From NCBI GenBank assembly GCA_000969725.1, contig JXSR01S017896.1: DNA of 24,679 bases; one strand, 5' to 3'. The notes beneath the pieces are model-generated. The model was not told the origin of the DNA, ran no database searches, and saw only the letters and a program-made list of their open reading frames with translations. A program made the position numbers and the translations under genes. This stretch comes from Ophiothrix spiculata (Eukaryota; Echinodermata; Ophiuroidea; Amphilepidida; Ophiotrichidae). Below are positions 1 through 9,111 of the stretch, piece after piece; within the stretch, counting starts at the first letter, position 1; each line of letters begins with the position of its first letter.

Positions 1-1019
1 TATTTTAGCAGAGCTTAGTGGCTTTGTCTCTGGCGATTCGAGTGGTTAAGTCATGTTTTCAACCGATCGTATTTCGTGATTTGAAATTACTCCAAAACCT
101 ACACCTCATGATATCCTAGAGTATCTAAAAACAATCTCCCACACTAAGAAGAGCTCCACAATTAATGAGTTGACCTTATGATGTGAAAACACTTGTACAC
201 CAATTTGAACGAAGATTGGTGGTAAAATAACACCAGTGAATAACACTTAGTGTGGAAAACTGAGATTTTAATAGGGCAAAAACAATAAACCATCCCAAGT
301 AGCCTATATACGTAGCTAAGTATATATACGTACATTATCAATGATTGACAACCACATTATCTGAGTTTTTAGCATTTTAACGTGGTTTGAAGTTCAAGTA
401 GCCTAAATTGTCAATTACAGTGATAGTCATGGTCAAGAAAAATTAGGAGATTCTTCCATGAATACATGTTTATGAATTTAAGTAATACGTACATCAGTAG
501 TTTCAGTGCTTTAAGTCTGAGGTAATCGGTTCTGATCGTAGCGATGCTTAACAAAACAAAGAAGCAACGTTTTTGTTCTAAAACTATAGTCAAATTTACT
601 AGTAATTTAGCTGTAATTTTGTGAGTAATTTGTCCGTAGAATTTGTGTTGTTTTTCAATGCAATAAAGTACAGATATCCAACTGTGTAAATTGCAAGAGG
701 CCAATAAAGCACATTTCCGAATGGTCCTTGTATGCTAGGATCAGACATGCTGTGGCCAGACATACACGAAAAAACCAACATATTGGTCCAATTCTTTCAA
801 TATCTGACATTCAAAGAGGTGTAAATACATGACCACAACAAGAGTTTCTGTTACTTCGCCCATTGTGTTTTTAATGATTCTTAATCATAGCCCTAAGTTG
901 TTTAAACTATATCTATTACCGGTTATTCGAATGGTATTAGGTACAGGTGTTTTGCTAAATATTTCCGTCTTTGCTTGTTAATCCGTCCATCTTTGATTTA
1001 CACTCCAAACAATTTAATT
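1..1019. other. Left flank of unit 1, no gene seen
   Basis: This noncoding AT-rich sequence is shared with 9582-10589 and 19570-20576. On the minus strand between about 500 and 650 there is a stretch whose translation contains TIVLEQKRCFFV and SIATIRTDYLRL. Related readings occur in unit 2 (10085-10180) and unit 3 (20050-20150), but single-base indels break the frame differently in each unit, and unit 3 carries a stop. I do not regard it as a gene. Positions 738-746 hold a single GGATCAGAC, which is the empty target site for the unit 3 insertion at 20277. Confidence 0.6.
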
Positions 1020-1141
1020 AAAACAAAAGCAATCAAAAATGCGAAAACCAGCGCAAAGACACCGCTAATTATTGTTATGAACTTAATCCGATAGAGAGAG
1101 CACCGTCGTTTGTAATAAAGTTGATTTCGGATTGATATAAA
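1001..1141 (-). pseudogene. Possible relic exon with hydrophobic segment (module 1)
   Basis: Read on the minus strand, this stretch gives TIISGVFALVFAFLIAFVLI followed by KLFGV and a stop. It is a continuous hydrophobic run of transmembrane length. Units 2 and 3 encode nearly the same peptide, but the sequence just upstream is in a different frame in unit 2 because of a 4-base difference. No start codon, signal peptide or splice site is conserved across all copies. It could be a leftover of a duplicated membrane-protein exon or a chance open frame in AT-rich DNA. I do not recognise a family. Confidence 0.22.
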
Positions 1142-1636
1142 TCTGAAAACTTGTAAAATGCGTGGTTTCATTGTATTTGAATGTTAGAACCACGCCTTAG
1201 TATTATGTAGATATGAATAAGCTGTAAGATTGATTTATCAGATATACAAATTTGAAATAAAATCTATCAACTGTTTTCCACATCATTGGTGTTACATTTT
1301 ACAAAAAGCTTAAATTACATGAAAAGACACATTGTAAGCATTAACCGTATTTTCAAACTACCACTGACTACTCTAAATGTTACCTCGTCCCTTGTTGATT
1401 ACAAGCTCACCATATGACTTTTTTGACAATATAAAAGCAACAATTGATGTTCTGAAATCAACATTGATGCATAGTTGGACCCATTTCTCAGAGGATAAAA
1501 ACATCCAATTTCATGGCGCATTTCTTGAGAATAATTGTGAAGTGATAATATATGTGACATTTGTTCGGATTTCTACCACATATTTTATGATGAATAAGTT
1601 ATGTGTACTTCGGGACTTAGAAATCCTGTTTTAATT
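1020..1636 (+). repeat. Module copy 1
   Basis: This is one copy of the internal module that recurs within and between units. It starts at the AAAAGCAATCAAAAATGCG motif, passes through a TACGCC/CACGCC segment and a TTATCAGATATAC segment, then a SPYD-coding block (1377-1500), and ends at AAATCCTGTTTTAATTA. The same landmarks occur in the same order near 10590, 12200, 13925, 21776 and, in part, 2534 and 23280. Confidence 0.75.
1377..1634 (+). pseudogene. Possible relic exon, SPYD block (module 1)
   Basis: This open frame starts at an ATG and reads LLITSSPYDFFDN, then DVLKSTLMHSWTHFSE. Equivalent blocks occur at 3050-3170, 11277-11390, 12752-12870, 14505-14621 and 22240-22355. Compared with the 14505 copy, several differences are silent in this frame (for example ATT/ATC, CCA/CCG, TTT/TTC, AAC/AAT, CTG/CTA), which hints at past coding. 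In this copy the presumed splice donor after TCAGAG reads GATAA, not GTAAA, and the CAG acceptor seen at 14495-14497 is missing. I recognise no protein family. It is probably a dead exon or noncoding repeat. Confidence 0.22.
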
Positions 1637-2533
1637 AGCAAATCTATAGGAAGGATAAGATAGAAAGCAATGTCGATCGCGATTTAATTTTGTGTGAAAG
1701 AATTGTGTTCTAAGGGCCTAGTATTATATTATATTATTTATATGGCAAAAATAATTGTTTGTCTCATGTTCCCCGCGCGTTGGATTTTCATTGCGCGCGG
1801 GACGTGAGACAAACCTTTTTTGTGTGCCTAATACTTGATTGTATTTAAGATTTTTATTTTTTATTTTTTATTTTTAATGAAATTGAACAAAATATCACCG
1901 AAATGAGTCGCCTTTTGTTTTGGATGTATTAAGAAGAATAAAAAGAGTAGAATCTACATCCAAGCTATATCTGTATGAAAAAAATGATGAAATCATTAAG
2001 AATCATTATGAAACAAGGTATAGCAAAAAATACAAATAAACATCGCATACCGCATTGAATTCTGAAATGTACTGAAAAGGGACGTGAGACAAATAATTAA
2101 TTTTTAGCCTAAAATATTGAGCATTCTATGTTATTTTTAAGAAGTTAATATGTTAAATATGTTGTGAATCATGCATCCATTAATATGTTTTGCTTTATTA
2201 TAAATCATTATGTACGATTAAATTAGACAAGAGCGGAACTGTCAAAAAAGGTATAGCGTCGTTTCATTCTATCCAAATATTGGACAAATTTGTTTCTCAC
2301 AGGTATTGAAATATGGTGTCAATTTTCATTCAATTTTCAGCAAGTTTTGTTTATCAAATTTAACCAAATAACGCTTAAAATCACCAAAGCATCAACTTCA
2401 TTGTCATTTCAAAAAAGAAATGCGGTAAAATTCGAATTGTTAACCCTATGCGCGCGGGAAGCTGAGACAGAGTTCTTTTATTCTTTGGCCTTACATTAAT
2501 CTATGCACTTTTACATGAACATACGTTTATTAT
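1637..2533. other. AT-rich spacer with GC-rich motifs, no gene
   Basis: No credible reading frame is present. The stretch carries the GC-rich hairpin at 1758-1813, a second GGGACGTGAGACAAA at 2079-2093, and a related GCGCGCGGGAAGCTGAGACA at 2449-2468 (described separately). The part from about 2031 to 2520 is also found in unit 3 (22650-23150). The part from about 1730 to 2030 has no match in units 2 or 3, so it is either an insertion in unit 1 or was lost from the others. Confidence 0.6.
1758..1813. repeat. GC-rich inverted repeat (hairpin)
   Basis: The left arm TTTGTCTCATGTTCCCCGCG (1758-1777, continuing CG to 1779) pairs with the right arm CGCGGGACGTGAGACAAA (1796-1813, preceded by CG). 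There are two mismatches or bulges and a loop of about 14 bases. It stands out as CpG-dense in an AT-rich setting. The right-arm motif GGGACGTGAGACAAA recurs at 2079-2093 and 22703-22717, and a degraded form occurs at 2449 and 23072. It could be a transposon end or a protein-binding palindrome. Confidence 0.7.
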
Positions 2534-3300
2534 GTTATTGTTTTAAGAATAATCCGATAGAGAAAGGTGGATTTCAGATTGATAGAAATCAGTAATTTGT
2601 AAAATGCGTGGTTTTCATTGTTTGCTAGTACAATTCCTTGATAAACTACGCCTAGTATTATGCGGATGTGGATTGGTTCTTAGATTAAATTATCAGATAT
2701 ACAGATTTGGTAGAATTTAATGGATATTTTTTGTGATAGATGATGGTACTCATTAACATGTACAATTTGGTGAACTTTATAATTATTTGATCGTTTTTAA
2801 ATGCCTTAGTAACACTAATTTCAACCGAATCAATAATCTGTTCCTTAAAAAGAATTAATGCATCTATTGTTTCGGATATTTTCGTCTGAAATTAAAACTA
2901 TACGATATACTGAAAACATAAACTCTTTCTTTTGTAAAGTGTATTAGAAAATATACGATTTGCATAAAGCCTGGGATATACTTATCCAAAAAAAAAAAGA
3001 CATATTTTAAAACTGATTATTCCTACTATATTTCAGACTCTAAATGTCATATTTCCCCCTGTTGATCACAAGCTCACTGTATGACATTTTCAATAATGCA
3101 AATTTCAACAATTGATGTTCGAAAATCAACATTCATGCATAACAAGACACATTTCTCAGAGGTATATAAAAGCATCCAATTTTATGGCACATTTCTTGAT
3201 GCTAATTTATCGGATTTACATTGTATAACACATACGTTCAGATTGAATAATGTATGTATACATCAAGAACTGGAAATCCTGTTTTAATTAACCGACCTAA
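2534..3300 (+). repeat. Module copy 2 (left part deleted)
   Basis: This copy begins directly at TTAAGAATAATCCGATAGAG. The hydrophobic-segment part of the module is missing. Unit 3 retains about 240 bases between its TTTATTATGTT (23150) and the same AATAATCC (23402), so a deletion in unit 1 is the simplest reading. It keeps the CACGCC-like and TTATCAGATATAC landmarks. At 3034-3035 a CAG, preceded by pyrimidines, comes just before the SPYD-type block. The block is frameshifted (GCAAATTTCAACAATTGA), and its end reads TCAGAGGTATA. The copy ends at GTTTTAATTAACCGACC. Confidence 0.65.
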
Positions 3301-4497
3301 GGAAAGATAAGAGAGCAAACAAGAGTTAATGTCATCTCTAAATTAGCCCTTATTTTGGCAAGTCTCGAAAAAATTGTAAAGAGGTTAATTTCAACCATTA
3401 TGGTAGGTATTATAGGTGTCAGTATTTACAGAAAAAAGATAAGGAAGGGTAGGGCTGAGGAATCTGTTTTAGGGGGTCATTAAAATAGGTCAATTTTCCC
3501 AAGTTATGCGTGTGGTGTTTGATATTAAAATAAGGGAAATGTAATTTAAAACACTGGGTGATTTTTATATTATGTTACTCGATCACCTTGAAAAACTTAT
3601 TCCTGATTAGAAAAATTATATGACCTAAAAATCCAGATTTTTCGTGAAAAATGGGTCAAAACTCACAAACTTTCAGGTATGCTTTGTCTAAATCTAAATT
3701 CGTTTAGGGATTATTTTTCAAGAATATAAAAAGTTTGATGAATCATGATATTAAACTTGAAAACTTTATTTAGCTCGTAGCATGTATATTTGAAACAGGT
3801 CAATGTTTTTAAGGAAAAATCCCTTCAACTTGTTGAAATTTGGTCGAAACACATCGAAATTAAGAAAGCTGTTTCTGCTCTTGTGTATTCGTTTGTATGT
3901 TTGCTTGTTTGTTTGGTAGGTAATAGTAAAGGTTGAAGTATACAATCAATTTTCTTAGTGTTTTATGCACTTTATCCGTACACTTTATCCGTTCCATCTA
4001 CTTATTGGAATTTCACCTCGTTAGTTTCAAAATGGAGACTGATTGTTGTTAGATCCTTCTTCTTTTTTAATAGAAAGGTATTTTATAGAAAGTGAAAAAA
4101 ATGAATTAAATGGGACAATTGACCTCCATTAATCCTTTGATACTGAGTACATTATTCAATCGAGTACAGTGGCTTTATATCCTTGTTTGCAATTGCCATG
4201 ATTACGGACAGGTAACAATGGCTTTTCATCATGACGAAATGATCATTACAACTATCCAATAAATAGGTTAGCACCCTTGGGAAATATTGGAAAGAAATAC
4301 AGGATTAACCTTTTTGTTACCTCATAACCTTGATTGACTTCCTATTTCAACAATGAAACACGGAAGTAGATTACCATTATTCTGATTATAACAGTGACGC
4401 CTTATATGGCGATTTCATAATCATTTTTTATAATACATTGCTGTACTGGTCAGATACAATAGAATCAATTTCAGTTCATAACTAAACCTTAAGGCTC
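3301..4497. other. Spacer of unit 1, no gene seen
   Basis: This noncoding sequence is shared with 14760-15840 in unit 2 and 23970-24587 in unit 3. It includes the CCCAAGTTATGCGT, TGATGAATCATGATATTAAAC and CTATCCAATAAATAGGTT landmarks found in all three units. No reading frame, RNA gene or transposon end is visible. A short run of TTTGTATGTTTGCTTGTTTG is low-complexity. Confidence 0.6.
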
Positions 4498-4631
4498 TGT
4501 CACACATAATGAAACGTACGAATAACGAACTAATAACGTACACTAGTTTGGTCATTGAAATACATGTATATCTATTACGAAACAGTGTACGTTATTAGTA
4601 CGTTGTTCGCACGGTACGGTGATGTGTGACA
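4498..4631. mobile_element. Hairpin MITE, first of a head-to-tail pair (134 bp)
   Basis: The element starts TGTCACACATAATG and ends GGTGATGTGTGACA. The two halves form an imperfect inverted repeat about 44 bases long: AACGAACTAATAACGTAC on the left faces GTACGTTATTAGTACGTT on the right. Together with the copy at 4645-4778 it forms a direct tandem with a 13-base spacer. Both copies are preceded by AGGCTC, which may belong to the element. Unit 2 has only a short unrelated stretch here (about 15845-15868), consistent with an insertion in unit 1. There is no coding capacity, so it must have been moved by another transposase. Confidence 0.75.
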
Positions 4632-4644
4632 CATCTTTAGGCTC

Positions 4645-4778
4645 TGTCACACATAACGAAACGTACGAATAACGAACTAATAACGCACACTGGTTTGGTC
4701 ATTGAAATACATGAAATCGATTATCAAACTTATGTACGTTATTAGTGCGTTATTCTCACGGTACGGTGATGTGTGACA
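4645..4778. mobile_element. Hairpin MITE, second of a head-to-tail pair (134 bp)
   Basis: It has the same length and organisation as 4498-4631: TGTCACACATAACG at the left and GGTGATGTGTGACA at the right, with matching subterminal arms. Differences from the first copy are mainly in the central 20 or so bases and a few scattered substitutions. Two copies in the same orientation, 13 bases apart, point to tandem insertion or a local duplication. Confidence 0.75.
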
Positions 4779-4856
4779 TGGTGTCAATTCTTAAATATTA
4801 TGTGACTTTGTAACCAACAACATATTTGAGACATAGTCGTATTATGAGTGTCTACA

Positions 4857-4895
4857 TTATAAAGACTAGCGGGAGCGCTCGCTTCGCTTATAAAG
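4857..4895. repeat. 23 bp insertion flanked by 8 bp direct repeats
   Basis: TTATAAAG occurs at 4857-4864 and again at 4888-4895, flanking a 23-base GC-rich insert with the core GGGAGCGCTCGCTTCGC. The matching place in unit 2 (about 15940) has a single ACATTATAAAGATCGATCAC. This has the form of a target-site duplication of 8 bases around a very short insert, as left by hAT-type elements, but the insert is too short to identify. Confidence 0.6.
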
Positions 4896-5311
4896 ATCAA
4901 TCGCAAGCTCACAAGATTTAAAAATAACTTTAGAATAGTTACAGTATAGTTACATTGTGCTATAACTTTCACAATATACTATGCATAGCATACCAATAAC
5001 AAATAATTACAATAATATTGATGTTGCTCCAGCTAACCCGGTGGTATAAATGCGACTGGAAACACCTAATTTGGAAATTTGGAAAACTGTTTTGCCTTTT
5101 CCAAAGATGGGGAATTGTAATGTACACTCTTAGAAAGAAAGTATCAAATATGAGACAAAAAGGATCAATTTTGATCCTTTTTAGGTATCAAATATGAGCT
5201 TATCCTTTAAGGATCAAAGTGATCCCAAAAAAAGGATCAAAAATTTTGATCCAAAAAAGGATCAAATATTTCTTATAAAAAAGACCTGCAAAAAACATCA
5301 CACTGAAGTGA

Positions 5312-5396
5312 CGCTAGCAGGGTTTGAACCCACGCCGCACTCATACCTGCTGGTAATTAAGAGACCAAGGCTCTAACCACTCGACCACGGGGCTGT
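5312..5396 (-). repeat. tRNA-like Pol III promoter inside the MITE
   Basis: Read on the minus strand there is an A-box-like TGGTCGAGTGGTTAGAGC (5370-5387) and a perfect B-box-like GGGTTCAAACCC (5320-5331). Spacing is as in tRNA genes with a long variable region. The acceptor ends do not pair, so this is not a working tRNA but a tRNA-derived piece, as in SINE heads. The same piece is in the second MITE copy. No poly-A or T-run terminator was noticed directly after the B box. Confidence 0.7.
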
Positions 5397-5660
5397 GTGA
5401 TGAAATCAACGTATTTATACATGTTACACCATAGTATACATTCCCCGCTGTGTAGCGGTAATGGGGTGTACTCAAATATGAAACAAAACATCACGTTGCA
5501 TCCACACGCGGTATCAAAATGTGAGCTCATCCTTTCCGTATCAAAGTAAACCAGAAATACGGATCAAAACTTTGATATTGTAATCAAAAAGGATAAAAAT
5601 AAAATGATCCTAAAAAAGGATCAAAAATGATCCTTGTGAATTTGATCCATTTGTATATAT

Positions 5661-5743
5661 TGATCCTTAAAGGATCAAAAGTGATCCTTAAAGGATCAAA
5701 AGTGATCCTTAAAGGATCAAAAGTGATCCTTAAAGGATCAAAA
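5661..5743. repeat. 21 bp tandem repeat made of palindromes
   Basis: There are four copies of a 21-base repeat, TGATCCTTAAAGGATCAAAA plus G. Each copy is itself built of GGATC/GATCC palindromes. The unit 3 copy of the same MITE has only one intact repeat here (about 21207-21227), so the number varies between copies. Confidence 0.85.
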
Positions 5744-5795
5744 TAAAATGATCCCGAAAAAGGATCAAAAATTTGATCCCGGCCTTCTAAGAGTG

Positions 5796-6548
5796 TAGGT
5801 AAACGGTGCCAAAACTATTGCCTCGTATCGGGTGACATTGCGTGAGAATCGAATCGTTTGAAATTGCAACCCATTACAGCTTCATGGGGATTGCATATGT
5901 ATTATGTGTGTGTTTGCATTCGTAAAGTAACAAATATTTGACGAAGATTTTAGTAAGTACCAACAATTACAAATTTTATCAGATTTTAATATCAGTTCCA
6001 ATAGCATTCCCATAGATGCTTCTAATATTGAACGATAGTTTTTTTTTTTTTTTTTTTTTGGTGCAAATTCAGGTTTTGTTAACCTGACATCAATATCATA
6101 TATATCACTATGCTGATAGAAAACGTTTTCTTTTCCAATATCCTGCAATCGTAATACAATTTCCCAAATATTTAATCAAAGCAACATTTTCCGCATCCAC
6201 TTTACCCTGTTGTTGAAGGCAATATGACATTGAAGAACCTGCTACTTATTCTTCTTAGCCAGTTCAAACTTTACGATTGTTCTACGAAACTCTTATGTTA
6301 GCGCCAGTCTGTTAATATGTCTGCCTGTTACCTCTGCAAGGTTTCGCCGAGCTACAGCTAAGTGTTCGCATCTTGACAGGACATGTATATATTCCTATGG
6401 TGTTTTTACGTGTATCAAATGTTCTTTGAGTTTTTTCAATATAAGCAACAAAATATTGAAGCATATACTATCCTAAACTGCTGTGACACCACTTGTTTTA
6501 CAACAATCAGGTTAATCAAGCAACTGCTTGAAATGCAGTGTATTTTCA
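5796..6548. other. Unit 1 right half, part a; no gene seen
   Basis: This noncoding sequence matches 16938-17640 in unit 2 (for example CCAATATCCTGCAAT and GGACATGTATATATTCCTATGG). A run of about 23 T residues lies at 6037-6059 and is absent from unit 2. Open frames here are short and not shared with unit 2. Confidence 0.6.
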
Positions 6549-7099
6549 AATTCAGATTCAGATTCATTTTATTTTCAACATGTTCAAGCGCTTTTTTAAG
6601 AGCTCCATTTTAATTTTAAGTAGGGCCTACGTACAAAAACAAGGATTGAGGAAGTGTAACAGAAGGCATAGCCTGAAAAGAGTTACACCACTTTAACAAG
6701 TGACACAGACATAACATTAACCAGTGGTCAAAAATACATACTTTTCTATACCTAGTTTGAAAGCAGTTGAAGTGATGCTGGTATAAAAACCCAGATTATT
6801 TATGTAATATTTATGAAACTGTTTACAAAATGGAATATAATCACGTCTGTCGACTAAAAGGATGGAGATCCACAGCCTACCTCAGGGATGGAAAACCTAA
6901 AGGGTTTACAAATCATCTTAATAAATTTACTGAGATCTTTTTATTTGATAATGTACGGAGCCTACATGTCATATGAGTCGACAACGGATGGAAATCCGAA
7001 GCCTACCCAAAAACATCTTAATGATTTTACAAAGAGCAAATAATGAAATGGATATTCCCGACATTACTTATTATACAGAGGTAAATATAAGTCGATAAC
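6549..7099 (-). mobile_element. Insertion with retroelement-like tail, minus strand
   Basis: Unit 2 passes directly from GCAGTGTATT to CTAATTTATAAAC (17633-17655), while unit 1 has about 550 extra bases here. The left end, read on the minus strand, finishes in ATGAATCTGAATCTGAAT. This short GAATCT repeat tail is the kind found at the 3' ends of some non-LTR retrotransposons and their SINEs. Inside are two related blocks containing GTCGAC, GGATGG and AGCCTACC (about 6848-6935 and 6977-7035). No reverse transcriptase or other coding frame is visible, so this is a fragment or nonautonomous element. Confidence 0.45.
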
Positions 7100-7570
7100 T
7101 TTTAATTCATAAACTTTACACTTGGTTTGATAAAACAAGAGAATTGAGAAGTCATCCAAAGTCTGTTTCTTTTCGACATCAAAGATGCTTTTCCGACGTC
7201 AATTAAAAATAATCGATGTCAAATGCGAGTTTGAATCTGCATCATATTATTACTTTTACGATTTGAAGCGATGTTTCCATGCTTACGATGTTAGTTGAAG
7301 TGTTACCACTTGGACGCAGAATATTTATGAATCAAAAGAAACATTTCACTGTACTCTCATTAATTTGCCTTTACTTTTTCAACACCTTCAACAAAGTTAA
7401 AAATGTCTGTGAATTTTAAAATCAAATGATAATAGACCTATCTAAACATTTCCTTTAATAGTTATGCGCAACTTATGAAGACGTTTCTTCATTGAATGTG
7501 TTTTTGTGTTAAATAAGTGTTCCTTAAGTCCGCAAACATCATCCTCTAATTTCTGATTGTAATATATATA
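7100..7570. other. Unit 1 right half, part b; no gene seen
   Basis: This noncoding sequence matches 17640-18100 in unit 2, including TTTCTTTTCGACATCAAAGATGC and GTACCACTTGGACACAGAATATTT-like stretches. No feature other than repeat-unit sequence was found. Confidence 0.6.
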
Positions 7571-8629
7571 CAGGGTGTCCAAAAATTAACTACACTTTTT
7601 TAAATGCTTATAACTTTAGAACCAGGATTCGCATGGCAACTATAGACATATGTATTGATAGAGGAGACTTGTAGAATTATTTTGGTACCAAACATAATGC
7701 AATTATTAATCTTCTAGGAAAGGAAGAAGGTTTGAAAGTTCAAAGCGGTTGAGCCACTGTACCATACAGTGTCGACACTCTTCTGCCACTTCACCATGAC
7801 GACATGACGCCTCATACAGCTAAACCGTTTAGAATTGCTTTATAAATGAACTTTTTTATGCAGAATCATATCGCTCAAGACAAATAAACCCTGGCCCTTT
7901 CACTCTCATGATTAAAGTCCGCCCGATTACTTTTTTGGTCTATTTTGAGGAAAGTACATCTCAACACCTTAGACTATTTCTGATCTGAAACCGAGCATTG
8001 CCAGTGAAAACAGGAAGCTCATGAAGAACATATGCACAAACGTCCAGAACTTTGTCGTTAGAGTCAAAGAATGTTGAAATCTGCAAGGAGACCATCTAAA
8101 ACATATTCTGAAATACTAGACAGCTTAATTTTAATAAGAAAGAGGTAATTAATTATGTCCATGCGAGTGTAACTTTGAATGTCTGTTAAGGGCTAATGCT
8201 GTTTTGCGCCATTTAAAGAAAAGCTTTATGCTAGAGTTGCGCATTGACAAATGAAAAACATTTGAATGAGCAGTATGTAATTATTAAGACAAAAACACAA
8301 TCAAACATCTTCAAATTAACATCGTAAAAGTTGTTTCGCTGAAAAGGTACTTAAAATATTCATGAATGGTTCCCCTGTCTTCAACCATTGATCCCTCCCT
8401 AACATGTGAGTCGCATATTTATTTTTCTTCTCAGTATGAAAGTGCGCTCTTTACGTTTGACGTAATTTACGTTGAACGTGATTTTAAAAAATGGTAATTA
8501 CTTCATGTTTGGTACCAAAATAATTCTACAAGTCTCCTCTATCAATACATATGTCTATAGTTGCCATACGAATCTCGGTTTTAAAGTTATAAGCATTTTA
8601 AAAAGTGTAGTTAAGTTTTTGACACCCTG
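7571..8629. mobile_element. Mariner-like element with 125 bp inverted repeats (1059 bp)
   Basis: The element begins CAGGGTGTCCAAAAATTAAC and ends in the inverse of CAGGGTGTCAAAAACTTAAC. The inverted repeats (7571-7695 and 8505-8629) match over about 125 bases with few differences. It is flanked by TATA/TATATA, consistent with a TA target duplication. Unit 2 has no insertion at the matching site (about 18088-18105). CAGGGTGTCC termini with TA duplications are typical of mariner-type transposons. The interior holds only a broken transposase remnant, so the copy is nonautonomous. Confidence 0.88.
7789..8118 (+). pseudogene. Decayed mariner-type transposase C-terminal remnant
   Basis: In the frame from 7795 the translation reads HDDMTPHTAKPF, stop, then LLFWSILRKV near 7930-7950. 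In the next frame (8057 onward) it reads VRVKEC, stop, NLQGDHLKHIL. These resemble, in order, three conserved pieces of mariner-type transposases: the second catalytic aspartate region (HD/QD followed by PHTA), the segment after the third catalytic aspartate ending in FLW, and the C-terminal RV..C..GGHFEHLL-type end. At least four in-frame stops and one frameshift are present, and the third catalytic aspartate appears to be replaced at a stop codon. The N-terminal half is absent. The identification rests on short motifs only, but their order and spacing and the mariner ends support it. Confidence 0.5.
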
Positions 8630-9111
8630 TATATATTATATTTATTATTCTATCAAATGTATTTGAGACAGAACATCAGTTAATAAAACGTGTGTAGGAA
8701 CTTACTTAATGAATAAAAGATATGTAAACCAACAGAAAAAAGTTTTAATGTCTACTTTATAATTATAATCTCATGTCGATCATTGACCTAATACTATATC
8801 ACATGTACCAAGACAAGATGAATTCGATCTCCAACGTATACCTGGATAATTCAAGTTAAGCTCTTAAAACATGATGGGTTCTTCATCATCAATATTTGAA
8901 ACACGTTTATTTCGTTTCATTTTCAACGTACCTTGCAGTTGATGAATTCAGAAGCTACATTTAACAACATAATAGATGATTTGAAGCATCACTAGAACTG
9001 AAAGTATTATAATTGTTATTTCATTGACAACCCTACCATGACTACACAAAATTACAAAACTTCTCTTTCAAACTACTGAAGCTTGAACTAAATGACATCA
9101 ACACGATGTTT
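8630..9111. other. Unit 1 right half, part c; no gene seen
   Basis: This noncoding sequence matches 18100-18579 in unit 2 (shared landmarks include AGACAAGATGA, TTTCGTTTCA/TTTCGCTTCC and GAACTGAAAGTATTA). Nothing else was seen. Confidence 0.6.

Larger units (their letters stand above)
5125..5795. mobile_element. Composite MITE with TIR CACTCTTAGAA and internal Pol III promoter (671 bp)
   Basis: The ends are CACTCTTAGAAAG and CTTCTAAGAGTG, flanked by TA on both sides. Unit 2 has the empty site AATTGTAATGTAGGTAAACG (16930-16949) with one TA, so the 2 bp TA duplication is shown directly. This is typical of Tc1/mariner-like and some other DNA transposons. No transposase is encoded. The body is built from about 23 copies of GGATC or GATCC in alternating orientation, and a tRNA-like segment lies at 5312-5396 on the minus strand. 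A second copy of nearly the same length (672 bp) sits at 20607-21278 in an unrelated context, so the composite has moved as one unit. Confidence 0.9.

Noticed and set aside
5161-5780. CRISPR array suggested by regularly spaced short repeats
   Set aside because: The repeats alternate in orientation, lack unique spacers of constant length, and lie inside an inverted-repeat element in eukaryotic-looking DNA.
5882-6148. 88-codon minus-strand frame with a lysine run
   Set aside because: The lysine run is the translation of the poly-T tract at 6037-6059, which is absent from unit 2.
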